Positions 10,193 to 19,483 of a stretch of 64,000 nucleotides of DNA are shown here, one piece after another. The notes below the pieces were generated by a model. It had not been told where the DNA came from. It ran no database searches and saw only the letters and a list, made by a program, of their open reading frames with translations. The stretch is from assembly GCA_020635955.1 (NCBI GenBank), contig JACJYW010000003.1, positions 186,001 through 250,000 of the forward strand, written 5' to 3'. Each line of letters begins with the position of its first letter. Position 1 is the stretch's first letter. Position numbers and translations under genes: made by a program. This DNA is from Crocinitomicaceae bacterium (lineage in GTDB: Bacteria; Bacteroidota; Bacteroidia; Flavobacteriales_D; Crocinitomicaceae).

Positions 10193-10747
10193 CTATCTGC
10201 GGCGATTCTTACCAAGCACTCCCTGCATAGTTAACAACTGGTTTTCAATGTTCAGTTTTAAGAGATCATTGAGCACTTTCACTGTTTCAAAAGCCGGTTT
10301 CATAGCCGTGAAAGAATGGTATAATTCAATTTTAGAATTAGTATCTTCTTCAAATTGGAGATCATAGGTTTTGGCTGTTCCTCTTCTACCTCCTGTCAAA
10401 GTAGTTCCCATCCCACCTGAAAAAACCGTCATACCCTCTCCCATTGTAAAATTCTGAACGTTGCTTTGACTGTTATAAACTAATTTTCCGCCCACTACAT
10501 GCTTCAGATCAAACCACTTACCAAATCGCAAGAAAAATGCAGCATGGTATCTTCTAATGCGTTTATGTACGGTATCAATCTCAATTCCAGCGCGCAACCC
10601 CATAATGGTAATTCCAATGGCTAATCCAAAGAATCCTAAAACGGGATGAATAATGAAACCTATTGCTCCCAAAACGATCATTGTTCCCAGACCGTGCGGT
10701 AAATAATCGTAAGTTATTCCTTCCTTAATAATGATTGTTCTCTCCAT
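10193..10747 (-). CDS. Hypothetical two-helix membrane protein
   Basis: 184 residues. Two adjacent hydrophobic segments at about residues 17-52 (LGTMIVLGAIGFIIHPVLGF and a following FGLAIGITIMGLRAGIE) then a soluble beta-rich tail (RIRRYHAAFFLRFGKWFDL). Its start is immediately after the stop of the upstream minus-strand gene, so they are one operon. I do not recognise the family. Confidence 0.65.
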   Translation of the reverse strand: MERTIIIKEGITYDYLPHGLGTMIVLGAIGFIIHPVLGFFGLAIGITIMGLRAGIEIDTVHKRIRRYHAAFFLRFGKWFDLKHVVGGKLVYNSQSNVQNFTMGEGMTVFSGGMGTTLTGGRRGTAKTYDLQFEEDTNSKIELYHSFTAMKPAFETVKVLNDLLKLNIENQLLTMQGVLGKNRRR

Positions 10748-12538
10748 CTACTTTTCTACCTTAAAATTAAAGCTGAGACCAGCCTCTATATAAGGTGAAG
10801 AGAATGAGGTTTTGGTAAATTCTTTCATCTTCCCATCCAATCTCCACCTTTTACCCGATACATCAAATGAATAACCTGTTCTGAAGTTCAAACTCAGAAA
10901 GGGCAAGGTCATGCGCAACTCCAAATTTGGTTCCAATGAAACCAGATCATTCTTATAAATTATTACATTTTGTCCTTCTTGCTGGATCAAATTGGGCACT
11001 GTATTATTGGTTACCTCAGTCAATGAAAATTGGCCATATCCGTAAGAAAGACCAGGTGCCACTATAAACCATTTGTTTCCATAAGGAAAATAACTACCCA
11101 CTGAAAAACACCATCCTTTCAGATCAAAACGATCTCCATTACTGATCTCAGGAAAATAAACAAAACTGAACTTGGTGCCATAAGCGTTCAATGTCAGATA
11201 ATCTAGACTGAAGTTATAACCCACCATTTTATCGGTAAAGCCCGCCGAACTTACATTAGCCAGTGCCGAATTCAAAGTTCGATTCCTTGTGAAATAATGA
11301 TATCCGTAATAAAATCCTGCATGATATTCCTCCACCGAAGTTCCCCAAGAAAAATTGTAATCATCCGGGTCATCTACCGGAACATTTGAAACGATAACGA
11401 AATTCAGTTTATCATAAAAACCTAAAATGGCATGATCACCGTTCTTATACCCCAGATCGATCAGGTACGATTTACCATCTGTTTCAATCTCTTCTTTGAA
11501 GTTCAGATCATCAACGATCTCTTTGTCAAATTTCTCTTTTCCTTTTGTATAGTAGATCGGAATTACCATGACTTTATTCGTGAGAGAGGAATCAATGTCA
11601 TTGATACGATTAGCCACTGAATTCATGTAATAATCATAGCATTTTTTGGCTGTTTCATCCTTGTGCAAGTGACATCTTCCAAACTGACCGTAGAATTTCT
11701 CTCCCCTTCTTTTGTTGTAAATGCGTTCAAATTCATCCTTCATAAAACGCTCACGGATGATGGGCGATTTAAGATCTCCATTCCGCTCACTAATGAACCA
11801 TTCGTGCCCTTTATCTAATCCTTCAATAATGGCATAATATTCTTCTGCCTTATCACCTAAGATCGGTGTTAAGGAATCTCTATAGTTGTAAGATGACTGA
11901 ATAATTGAATTCAATGTTCCCCATGCACTTACATCACCAAATCCAAAAACGGCATTCTCATCTTCCAGATAAAAGTCTTCAGCTGTACTTCTGCTAAAAT
12001 CAGAAGAGTTCAAACCTTGTATTTGCTCAAAAACTTCACCTCCGTAACCGTTCTTATCCAATGTATCAACGATTTGATTCAAGGCGTAAACCGAGAAATA
12101 AGGGAAGCGCTCCACATCAATACCATGAATATGGATCTTCTCTTCATCCGGTAAATTATTATTGAACCGATTGATCTTTTTCACCAGATCATAAAAGGGA
12201 TCATAGAACACATCATTCAAAAACTGTAGATTACTCTTTTTGTCATAGATAATGATCTGTTCAATGATATAAGCCACTCCTGGACTCTGTTCAAAGATGA
12301 AATGCCTTACACCTTGTTCCTTGTACAAATAAGTCAGCAATTTATACTCCAGATTAGTATTGAAGGAAGCATAATTGTGATTTTCTCCGGTAAAATATAT
12401 TGTGTACGGATCTAGAGAATCGCCAAAAACTTCGAACTCAGTAAAGTCGTCCGAATCTACATTTATCTCAGCATAATTCTCCTGAGCCCATGTATTTCCA
12501 AGGATCACACAAAAAAATATGGCAAATATTCTATTCAA
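10748..12538 (-). CDS. Secreted erythromycin-esterase-like protein with C-terminal beta-rich domain
   Basis: 596 residues with signal peptide ending near GNTWAQ. The N-terminal half (about 45-360) has the EreA/ChaN-like signature YFTGENHNYASFN with the Glu-Asn-His that in EreA-like proteins bears catalytic residues, followed by RHFIFEQSPGVAYII, HIHGIDVERFPYF and GQFGRCHLHK. The last 200 residues are alternating aromatic beta strands (YYGYHYFTRNR, GWCFSVGSYFP, FNFKVEK) typical of a small outer-membrane barrel. Hydrolase activity is inferred from the motif only. Confidence 0.65.
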   Translation of the reverse strand: MNRIFAIFFCVILGNTWAQENYAEINVDSDDFTEFEVFGDSLDPYTIYFTGENHNYASFNTNLEYKLLTYLYKEQGVRHFIFEQSPGVAYIIEQIIIYDKKSNLQFLNDVFYDPFYDLVKKINRFNNNLPDEEKIHIHGIDVERFPYFSVYALNQIVDTLDKNGYGGEVFEQIQGLNSSDFSRSTAEDFYLEDENAVFGFGDVSAWGTLNSIIQSSYNYRDSLTPILGDKAEEYYAIIEGLDKGHEWFISERNGDLKSPIIRERFMKDEFERIYNKRRGEKFYGQFGRCHLHKDETAKKCYDYYMNSVANRINDIDSSLTNKVMVIPIYYTKGKEKFDKEIVDDLNFKEEIETDGKSYLIDLGYKNGDHAILGFYDKLNFVIVSNVPVDDPDDYNFSWGTSVEEYHAGFYYGYHYFTRNRTLNSALANVSSAGFTDKMVGYNFSLDYLTLNAYGTKFSFVYFPEISNGDRFDLKGWCFSVGSYFPYGNKWFIVAPGLSYGYGQFSLTEVTNNTVPNLIQQEGQNVIIYKNDLVSLEPNLELRMTLPFLSLNFRTGYSFDVSGKRWRLDGKMKEFTKTSFSSPYIEAGLSFNFKVEK

Positions 12539-12561
12539 TGTTCGTTCTTTATAGTGTATAA

Positions 12562-12597
12562 AAAAACTGTCCTAACGATCATTAAGACAGTCTTTTA
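12562..12597 (-). terminator. Rho-independent-type terminator downstream of pspA-like gene (weakly supported gene pairing)
   Basis: On the minus strand ACTGTCTTAA and TTAGGACAGT form a stem with a short loop, followed by a T run. It follows the stop of the PspA-like gene at 12613. Confidence 0.7.
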
Positions 12598-12612
12598 ATA
12601 TTTATTCAAGAA

Positions 12613-13347
12613 TTATGCTCCTTCGCTTGTTCCAGCGTCAGAAGTCATTCCCATTTTAGCTTTTAGTGCCGCTAAACTATCAGATGCTTTCACTTCAGCA
12701 GATCCTGAATCAAGAGCTGCATTGATCTCTTCATCAATAGATTTATTTTCACCTGCGATATCTGCATAAGACTCAGCCAACGCTTCTTCTTCAGCTACTT
12801 TTTCCTTCATTCTCTCCAACATAGAAACAGTTGAAGACGAATCAACACCAGCCAATTGTTGGTTGATCTTTTTAGTAGCGCTAGATACTTTAGATCTTGC
12901 TTTCAAGGTTTTCAATTCCACCTCAAATTTTTGGATGTTTGATTTCAAGGTATTGATGTTACCATTCAATTTGTTAGCATTGCCTTCAAATTTCTCCTGA
13001 TCAGCTTTGCAAGTAGCAGCTGAAGCTACATGGTTATCTTTTTGAACCAAACATTCTGAAGCTAAACGATCAGCCTCTTCCATTGTGATCTCACCATTCT
13101 CAGCTCTTTTTAATAATAAAACTGCCTTTCTTTCATACTCAGCCGCTTTATCAGTGTGAACCTTAGCATCATTCTTTGCACGAATTGCCAATGCTTTAAC
13201 TTCAGCTAATGCCTGTAATGAAGAAGACAGGTCATTTTTAAGATCTCTGATCCCCTGCTCTGTCATTTTGATTGGATCTTCCAACTTATCGATAGCTGAG
13301 TTTGCTTCAGCCTGCCCGATCTTAAATAGTCTTTTAAATACGTTCAT
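12613..13347 (-). CDS. pspA: PspA/IM30 (Vipp1) family membrane-stress protein
   Basis: 244 residues, almost all alpha-helical coiled coil: NVFKRLFKIGQAEANSAIDKL is the amphipathic N-terminal helix, then DPIKMTEQGIRDLKNDL and long Ala/Glu/Lys heptad segments. It belongs to the ESCRT-III-like PspA/Vipp1 family that coats and repairs the inner membrane. The upstream gene on the same strand encodes a small acidic chaperone-like protein; the pair is 32 bp apart and probably an operon. Confidence 0.85.
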   Translation of the reverse strand: MNVFKRLFKIGQAEANSAIDKLEDPIKMTEQGIRDLKNDLSSSLQALAEVKALAIRAKNDAKVHTDKAAEYERKAVLLLKRAENGEITMEEADRLASECLVQKDNHVASAATCKADQEKFEGNANKLNGNINTLKSNIQKFEVELKTLKARSKVSSATKKINQQLAGVDSSSTVSMLERMKEKVAEEEALAESYADIAGENKSIDEEINAALDSGSAEVKASDSLAALKAKMGMTSDAGTSEGA

Positions 13348-13379
13348 TTCTTAGTTTTTTTTATTTAATAATTCTTCAA

Positions 13380-13772
13380 TTAGTTTTTTGAGAAATCAAT
13401 GATCTCATCAGTGTACTCACTCAACAATAGACTTAATGAAGTTAATGTTCCTTCCAACTCTTCATAATCTAATGTCTCCACTTGAAGTGTATCTCTGAAC
13501 AACACTTTTTTACCATCATCATCCATCACGAAAGCACCGTGAACGATATCTCTATTCTTCATCAACAATTGTTTTGAAACATCCCCTACATTTTTAGTAA
13601 GATCAAACAAGTATTGCTCAATGATAATGATTGGGTCTGCAATTCCTATCATAAGGTTGCTGATCCCGTCTTCTTCTGAAGAAACAACGAAAACTTCGTT
13701 TGCTTTATCTTCTACAATAATGGAATATTCCATTTCCATCAAGTATTCCTTTACCTTTTCAAAGTAATCCAT
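13380..13772 (-). CDS. YbjN/Tir-chaperone-like small acidic protein
   Basis: 130 residues, acidic, with an alternating helix/strand pattern (DYFEKVKEYLMEMEYSIIVE, LMIGIADPIIIIEQYLFDL, VHGAFVMDDDGKKVLFRDTL). The pattern is that of YbjN or type III secretion chaperone-like folds often placed beside PspA-like genes in Bacteroidota. Assignment is by overall pattern, not by a catalytic motif. Confidence 0.6.
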   Translation of the reverse strand: MDYFEKVKEYLMEMEYSIIVEDKANEVFVVSSEEDGISNLMIGIADPIIIIEQYLFDLTKNVGDVSKQLLMKNRDIVHGAFVMDDDGKKVLFRDTLQVETLDYEELEGTLTSLSLLLSEYTDEIIDFSKN

Positions 13773-13935
13773 AGGTTAAGTGTTAATTTTAAATTTTGAT
13801 TTTATTAGCTGTATAAATATATAAATAAATCAACTTCATTTTCTAATAGAACCCCTTTATTAACAGCCATGTAAAATTAAATTGGTTTGGCCGATAATTT
13901 TTTGCTAAATTCATAAGAAAAATTGGTCTTTTATC

Positions 13936-13943
13936 TAATTTTG
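13936..13943 (+). promoter_or_regulatory. Bacteroidota -7 box for the XRE regulator gene
   Basis: TAATTTTG fits TAnnTTTG and lies 55 nt upstream of the ATG at 13998, in the 225-bp gap between divergent genes. No clear TTG at the right distance upstream. Confidence 0.45.
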
Positions 13944-13997
13944 TAAGCAATATACTAATTAATTTGGTATATTGCTAAAGCGAATAGAAAATTTTTT

Positions 13998-14345
13998 ATG
14001 AAAAAAACGATAATCGCAAAGAACTTTAGAAAGTTAAGATCCTTTAAAGGTCTCAACCAAACTGAATTTGCAGATCTTTTTGGTATCACGCGTTCAACAG
14101 TTGGTTCTTATGAAGAAGGAAGGGCCGAGCCTAAATTGGAGACCTTACTCAAAATTGCGGATTACTTCAAGTTATCCGTAGATGATCTTATTCGCAAAGA
14201 ACTAACAGTCAATAAAATTGCCGGTTTTGATCAACCTGAACCCAACCGAGTTGAAATGAATCAATTAATGGGAAGGATGAAAGAAATGAATGAACGCATG
14301 GAATCTATGGATGCTTCATTACAAAAACTATTAAAACGAGAGTGA
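13998..14345 (+). CDS. XRE-family transcriptional regulator
   Basis: 115 residues. A Cro/CI-type helix-turn-helix covers about residues 5-62 (LRSFKGLNQTEFADLFGITR, STVGSYEEGRAEPKLETLLKI), followed by a Met/Glu-rich C-terminal coiled coil (MKEMNERMESMDASLQKLLK), probably for dimerisation. Its TGA overlaps the GTG start of the thioredoxin gene, so the two are co-translated; possibly a regulator of envelope redox. Confidence 0.85.
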   Translation: MKKTIIAKNFRKLRSFKGLNQTEFADLFGITRSTVGSYEEGRAEPKLETLLKIADYFKLSVDDLIRKELTVNKIAGFDQPEPNRVEMNQLMGRMKEMNERMESMDASLQKLLKRE

Positions 14346-14923
14346 AAGAAAAGAAGCCGTGGACCTTTAAAAGAGTATATAATTTACTCACCAATGTATT
14401 GTTGGTTCTTATCATTTGTATTTTGATCATTCCCTCGTGGCGAACATCTTTTCAGGGATGGTTCCAACGACTAACCATGTCAGATGCTGAATTCACTGAG
14501 GAATTAAAAACACCCATGCCCGCCAATCAGCAAAACTGGGAACTCTTTACCATGAACGGCGAGATGATCAATTTTGCGGAATTCAAAGGTAAGCCAGTTG
14601 TCATCACCTTTTGGGCGACATGGTGTGGTGCATGCAGAGCCGAAATGCCAAGTTTTGGAGAATTGAGCGAACAATTCAACAATGATGTGATCTTTTTAGC
14701 AGCATCAGAAGAATCAATCGAAAAAATACAATCCAGTAAATTGCCTGAAAAGTATGATTTTCTCTATGCCACCCAAACCTTTCCACCATTCTTTGATGTC
14801 TCTGCCCTACCCACGCTAGCCATCATGGATAAGGACATGAACCTGGTATATAGATCAGTTGGAGCAGCAGATCTTAACACAGAAGAGAACGTAGCATTTC
14901 TCAACCAGCTAAAAAATCAATAA
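14342..14923 (+). CDS. Membrane-anchored TlpA/ResA-like thioredoxin
   Basis: 193 residues starting at GTG (overlap GTGA with the upstream stop). One N-terminal membrane anchor (YNLLTNVLLVLIICILIIPS), then a thioredoxin fold with the active site TFWATWCGACRAEMPS (Cys-Gly-Ala-Cys) at about residues 95-105 and the cis-Pro in VSALPTLAIM. It would act in the periplasm as a thiol-disulfide oxidoreductase. Confidence 0.88.
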   Translation: MKEKKPWTFKRVYNLLTNVLLVLIICILIIPSWRTSFQGWFQRLTMSDAEFTEELKTPMPANQQNWELFTMNGEMINFAEFKGKPVVITFWATWCGACRAEMPSFGELSEQFNNDVIFLAASEESIEKIQSSKLPEKYDFLYATQTFPPFFDVSALPTLAIMDKDMNLVYRSVGAADLNTEENVAFLNQLKNQ

Positions 14924-14934
14924 GTTTACAGGCG

Positions 14935-16308
14935 TTGAAATTTGCGATTGTAGATATTGAAACCACTGGTGATAAACCTATCAATTTTAAAGTGATAGAA
15001 ATTGCTATTATTCTACATGATGGGGATAAGGAGCTGGACAGATTTCACACCCTGGTTGACCCTGAAGAACGTATTAATCCCTTTATTGCCCGATTAACAG
15101 GCATCCATGATTCGGACGTGGCAGGCAAACCCAAATTCTATGAAATTGCCAAACAGGTAGTAGAATTTACGCAAGACGCCATTTTCGTTGCGCATAATGT
15201 AAGTTTTGATTACAGTGTGATCCGTAGAGAATACAAACGCCTGGGATACGACTTCAGACTACCTCATCTTTGTACGGTACAGACGTCCAGAATACTCATT
15301 CCGGGACATAAATCGTATGGATTAAAGAATATTACGAAGGCCCTGGGCATTCCGCTCAACAATCATCACAGGGCCATTGATGATACAGAAGCTACGGCAC
15401 ATCTTTTTAAAATGCTTTGGGAAAAAGACAGGCAAAACGAACTGTACAATTTCATAAAGCGAGAGATCAACCCAAAAGTACTTCATCCGCATTTAGATGT
15501 TGATGCTATTGACGAGATACCAAACAAAACTGGGGTGTATCGTTTTTATAATGATCAGGATGAACTCATTTATATCGGTAAAAGCATTCATATTCGTAAA
15601 CGCATAGAACAGCACTTGAAGAATTCTAAGACTTCCAAAGCTGTAGAAATGCGAGAGCGAATTGCACGGATAGATTTTCAATTAACAGGAAGTGAATTGA
15701 TCGCATTACTGCAGGAATCATATCTCATTAAGAAACATCTGCCCATTTATAACAGAGCTCAAAGAACTACCAATTTTTCACATGGACTGTACATGCATGA
15801 AGACAGGCAGGGCTTTTATAATCTGACCATTAAAAAGATCACCTTAACTGAAGATCCATTAATGACCTTCACCTCAGTTCAAAATGGAAAGAAATACCTG
15901 GAACATTGGGTAGAGGAATATCAGTTGTGTCAACGTTTATGTCAATTGCATAAAGGAAATACCAGTTGTTTCAATTACACCATTAAAAAGTGCAATGGTG
16001 CCTGTGTGAATGAAGAGAGTGCTGAAGAATATAACCATAGGGTAAAATCACTCATGGACGATCTGAATTTCAGATCAGAATCATTCCTTATCCTGGATAA
16101 AGGCCGAAATACTAAAGAACATGGCTTTGTTCTGATCGAAAGTGGTCAATACAAAGGATATGGTTTTATCCCAAGATATCAGTTCAACCGAAAAACGGAG
16201 AACTTTAGAAAACATCTGCATAAGAAAAAGAATAACCGGGATTATCAATCCATCATTAAAATGCAGTTGACCAGAAACGAGAAACTGGAAATATTTCATC
16301 TTGACTAA
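14935..16308 (+). CDS. DnaQ-type 3'-5' exonuclease fused to GIY-YIG nuclease domain
   Basis: 457 residues from a TTG at 14935. Residues 1-165 form a DEDDh exonuclease: FAIVDIETTG, FVAHNVSFDYSVIRREY and HHRAIDDTEATAHLF. Residues about 190-275 are a UvrC-like GIY-YIG domain (GVYRFYNDQDELIYIGKS, IRKRIEQH). The remaining part carries UvrC/Cho-like sequence with Cys residues (CQRLCQLHKGNTSCFNY). Such DnaQ-UvrC-N fusions are annotated as DNA polymerase III epsilon-like or excinuclease Cho-like proteins in Bacteroidota; a repair role is likely. Its last base overlaps the next ATG. Confidence 0.85.
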   Translation: MKFAIVDIETTGDKPINFKVIEIAIILHDGDKELDRFHTLVDPEERINPFIARLTGIHDSDVAGKPKFYEIAKQVVEFTQDAIFVAHNVSFDYSVIRREYKRLGYDFRLPHLCTVQTSRILIPGHKSYGLKNITKALGIPLNNHHRAIDDTEATAHLFKMLWEKDRQNELYNFIKREINPKVLHPHLDVDAIDEIPNKTGVYRFYNDQDELIYIGKSIHIRKRIEQHLKNSKTSKAVEMRERIARIDFQLTGSELIALLQESYLIKKHLPIYNRAQRTTNFSHGLYMHEDRQGFYNLTIKKITLTEDPLMTFTSVQNGKKYLEHWVEEYQLCQRLCQLHKGNTSCFNYTIKKCNGACVNEESAEEYNHRVKSLMDDLNFRSESFLILDKGRNTKEHGFVLIESGQYKGYGFIPRYQFNRKTENFRKHLHKKKNNRDYQSIIKMQLTRNEKLEIFHLD

Positions 16309-17138
16309 TGGAGACTAAGATCAAAATAGAGCGAGAATTACGTCCCTGGCAACGAAAAATGAATGAGGTCATTTTCGGAGCTGAAACACCAGCCGGTAAA
16401 TGGTTCGATATCATTCTATTGATCATCATTCTTATAAGTGTCATTGGCGTGATGCTAGAGTCTGTTCCCGGAATTCGTGAAGACTGGGGAGAATTATTGC
16501 ATACCGGAGAATGGGTGCTCACCATCATTTTTAGTTTGGAATACATTGCAAGATTGTTGTGTGTAAAAAGACCCATTCTTTACATATTCTCTTTCTATGG
16601 AGTGATCGATCTGCTTTCTGTGCTACCCACCTATCTGGGATTATTCTTTGTTGGAACCGGTCCGCTACGAGTTTTGAGATGTGTAAGATTACTCCGTTTG
16701 TTCCGAATTCTAAAATTGCATCAATTCGTTGAAGATTCAGAGCGTTTAATGCGTGCTTTAAAATCATCCAGAACCAAGATCACGGTTTTCTTATTCACGG
16801 TGTTGATGTTAGTTGTCATTTTGGGAACGATCATGTATCTAGTGGAGGATCATCAATCAGGCTTTACTTCTATTCCGCGCTCCATTTATTGGGCAATTGT
16901 GACCCTAACAACTGTTGGATATGGAGACATTGCCCCCTCCACTCCATTAGGTCAGTTCATAGCGTCTATAGTCATGATCCTTGGTTATGCCATCATTGCT
17001 GTTCCGACAGGAATTGTAACCAATGAATTAATGAATGATAAGAACAATATCGTTTCAAACAGGGCATGTCCAAACTGCTCAAAAGATGATCATGATGAAG
17101 ATGCTGATTTTTGCAAGCATTGCGGTCATCAACTATGA
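16308..17138 (+). CDS. Voltage-gated-type potassium channel with C-terminal zinc ribbon
   Basis: 276 residues. Six transmembrane segments: S1 about 30-50, S2-S3 about 65-110, an S4 with spaced Arg (LRVLRCVRLLRLFRILKL), S5 about 155-175 and S6 about 210-235, with the selectivity filter TLTTVGYGDIAP. The C-terminus adds CPNCSKDDH...CKHCGH, a CxxC-CxxC zinc ribbon not typical of the channel core. Overlaps the previous stop by one base. Confidence 0.88.
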   Translation: METKIKIERELRPWQRKMNEVIFGAETPAGKWFDIILLIIILISVIGVMLESVPGIREDWGELLHTGEWVLTIIFSLEYIARLLCVKRPILYIFSFYGVIDLLSVLPTYLGLFFVGTGPLRVLRCVRLLRLFRILKLHQFVEDSERLMRALKSSRTKITVFLFTVLMLVVILGTIMYLVEDHQSGFTSIPRSIYWAIVTLTTVGYGDIAPSTPLGQFIASIVMILGYAIIAVPTGIVTNELMNDKNNIVSNRACPNCSKDDHDEDADFCKHCGHQL

Positions 17139-17312
17139 TCAGAATAATTTGAAAGCTTTGATCTTCTTGTTCTGCAGACCTGTATAAATTTCATGACCTT
17201 TATCATTTTTTAATCTCAGGTGCAGATAATAATCTGATAATTACTGAGTTCAACAGTTAATATCTTATTAATAAAAAACTAACAATAAGGGTTCAATAAG
17301 GCTGAATTATCC

Positions 17313-17320
17313 TAATTTTG
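17313..17320 (+). promoter_or_regulatory. -7 promoter box of pckA
   Basis: TAATTTTG matches TAnnTTTG 43 nt before the pckA ATG. Confidence 0.55.
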
Positions 17321-17363
17321 CAATAGATTTAATCGAACCCTCAATTGGGAAAAAATAATTCGC

Positions 17364-18977
17364 ATGAATAACTATGGTAAAAAGGCAGCTAATGCCTCTC
17401 TAGAATCGATCGGATTAAACAACATTGCAAATGCTTACTGGAACCTTACCCCTGCTGAATTGGTAGAAGATGCTATCATTAATGGTCAGGGTGTTTTGAC
17501 TGATACAGGAGCCCTTGCTATCCAGACCGGTGAATTTACAGGACGATCACCTCAAGATCGTTTTATTGTTGAAGATGATAAAACGAGAGATGCCGTATGG
17601 TGGGGAAAGATCAACATCAAATTTGACGCAGATAAGTTTGATGCTTTGTACAACCGCATGAAAGCTTACTTAACGAATTCAGATGTTTATGTGAGAGATG
17701 CGTATGCTTGCGCAGATGATGCTCACAGATTGAACATCCGTGTAGTTACTGAGTTCTCATGGTCAAATCAATTTGCTTCAAACATGTTCTTACGCCCAAC
17801 TGAACAGGAAGTAATGAACTTTAATCCAGACTGGCACATTGTATGCGCTCCTGGATTTATGGCAGATCCTGAAATTGACGGGACAAGACAACACAATTTT
17901 GCTATTTTGAATTTCACCAAAAAGATGATCTTGATTGGTGGAACAGGATATACAGGAGAGATCAAGAAAGGTATTTTCTCAGTATTGAATTTCATCCTAC
18001 CTCACGAAAAGAATGTGCTTTCAATGCACTGTTCTGCTAACGTGGGAGCAGCTGGTGATACGGCTGTATTCTTTGGATTATCAGGTACAGGTAAAACTAC
18101 ATTGTCTTCTGATCCAAACAGAAGATTGATCGGTGATGATGAGCACGGTTGGTCAGATACTGGTGTATTCAACTTTGAAGGAGGATGCTATGCTAAAACC
18201 ATAGATCTTTCTCAGGAAAAAGAACCACAGATCTGGGATGCTATTAAATTCGGTGCTATCCTTGAGAACATAGGTTTTGTAGAAGGAACATCAACTCCTG
18301 ATTATACGGATTCAAGTATTACACAAAATACACGTGTATCTTATCCAATTGAGCACATTGACAATATTATGGTTCCATCAAGAGGAGACCAGCCTAAGAA
18401 TATTTTCTTCTTAACGGCTGATGCTTTTGGTGTGTTACCTCCAATCTCTAAATTGACTCCGGGTCAGGCTATGTATCACTTTATTTCTGGATATACTGCA
18501 AAAGTTGCCGGAACTGAAATGGGAGTAACTGAGCCGCAAACTACTTTCTCAGCTTGTTTTGGAGCTGCTTTCTTACCACTACATCCAACAGTTTACGGAG
18601 AGATGTTAGGTAAGAAAATGAAAGATAATAACGTTAGAGTTTGGTTGATCAACACTGGTTGGTCAGGTGGATCATTTGGTGTGGGATCAAGAATTTCTTT
18701 GAAATACACCAGAGCAATGATCACGGCTGCGTTGGAAGGAAAACTGGATAATGTAGATTACACTACACATGAGATATTTGGATTAGCTATGCCAAATGAG
18801 TGTGAAGGAGTACCTTCAGATATCCTGAATCCTAAAAACACATGGGCAGATAAGGCATCTTATGATGCAAAAGCTAATGCATTGGCTAATGAATTTGTGA
18901 AGAATTTTGAGAAATTCGAATCAGGCGCTAATGATGAGATCTTAGCAGCTGCACCAAAAGCTAAAGCAGAAGCTTAA
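17364..18977 (+). CDS. pckA: Phosphoenolpyruvate carboxykinase (ATP)
   Basis: 537 residues, the normal length. Shows the family landmarks TGRSPQDRFIVED, the kinase-1a P-loop GLSGTGKTTLS, the metal/substrate region GDDEHGWSDTGVFNFEGGCYAKTI split over its active site, and NTGWSGGSFGVG. It converts oxaloacetate and ATP to phosphoenolpyruvate, ADP and CO2, the entry step of gluconeogenesis. Monocistronic, with its own promoter and terminator. Confidence 0.96.
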   Translation: MNNYGKKAANASLESIGLNNIANAYWNLTPAELVEDAIINGQGVLTDTGALAIQTGEFTGRSPQDRFIVEDDKTRDAVWWGKINIKFDADKFDALYNRMKAYLTNSDVYVRDAYACADDAHRLNIRVVTEFSWSNQFASNMFLRPTEQEVMNFNPDWHIVCAPGFMADPEIDGTRQHNFAILNFTKKMILIGGTGYTGEIKKGIFSVLNFILPHEKNVLSMHCSANVGAAGDTAVFFGLSGTGKTTLSSDPNRRLIGDDEHGWSDTGVFNFEGGCYAKTIDLSQEKEPQIWDAIKFGAILENIGFVEGTSTPDYTDSSITQNTRVSYPIEHIDNIMVPSRGDQPKNIFFLTADAFGVLPPISKLTPGQAMYHFISGYTAKVAGTEMGVTEPQTTFSACFGAAFLPLHPTVYGEMLGKKMKDNNVRVWLINTGWSGGSFGVGSRISLKYTRAMITAALEGKLDNVDYTTHEIFGLAMPNECEGVPSDILNPKNTWADKASYDAKANALANEFVKNFEKFESGANDEILAAAPKAKAEA

Positions 18978-18998
18978 TCTACATTAATAATAATTGAA

Positions 18999-19035
18999 GG
19001 TCCCTTCCTGAGCATTCGGGAGGGGATTTTTTTTT
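18999..19035 (+). terminator. Rho-independent terminator of pckA
   Basis: TCCCTTCCTGAG and CGGGAGGGGA pair around a short loop, followed by a run of nine T. Confidence 0.88.
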
Positions 19036-19036
19036 G

Positions 19037-19417
19037 TTATAGATTCATGTAATCCTGCCATTGTACCAAAACAAATTTCTCCCTGTTATTCTCTTTTCTA
19101 CTTAAAAAGCCGAATTCGAAACAAAAGAGGTAAACATCACCTTTACTGTTTTTCCAGTAATGCGTGAAGAACTTAGGATTGAACCCTTCTTCTTTAATGA
19201 TCTCAGCTCTTACTGTAGCTTTGCCCGCTTTATTGTAGTTCTTCAAGATCCTACGGTTCAATTTTAACTGTCGATCTACTTTTTGAAAGAAAGAGGCATC
19301 CTTTTCTTTACTCTGCTCATAATGAAAAGAAGATTTACAAGATGGATTACAAAATCTCTGATCTACTCTACCCTGAAGGGTTTCACCACAATATTCACAC
19401 GTTTTTCTATCCCTCAT
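19037..19417 (-). CDS. Small zinc-ribbon protein
   Basis: 126 residues. N-terminal zinc finger C-E-Y-C-G ... RFCNPSCKSSFHY (two CxxC-like pairs, residues 7-31), then a helical basic region (VDRQLKLNRRILKNYNKAGK) and a C-terminal aromatic stretch. This is a common Bacteroidota hypothetical protein with an uncertain nucleic-acid-binding role. It converges with pckA and diverges from the recombinase gene. Confidence 0.75.
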   Translation of the reverse strand: MRDRKTCEYCGETLQGRVDQRFCNPSCKSSFHYEQSKEKDASFFQKVDRQLKLNRRILKNYNKAGKATVRAEIIKEEGFNPKFFTHYWKNSKGDVYLFCFEFGFLSRKENNREKFVLVQWQDYMNL

Positions 19418-19457
19418 ATACCTCCATATCCGTTAGTTATTCGTCTAAATATACGGT

Positions 19458-19465
19458 TAAATTTG
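19458..19465 (+). promoter_or_regulatory. -7 box of the recombinase gene
   Basis: TAAATTTG fits TAnnTTTG and lies 18 nt before the ATG at 19484, in the gap to the divergent zinc-ribbon gene. No perfect TTG at -33. I see no LexA-type palindrome of the kind that controls intI in Proteobacteria. Confidence 0.5.
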
Positions 19466-19483
19466 TTTAGGGTCCCCCGATTA

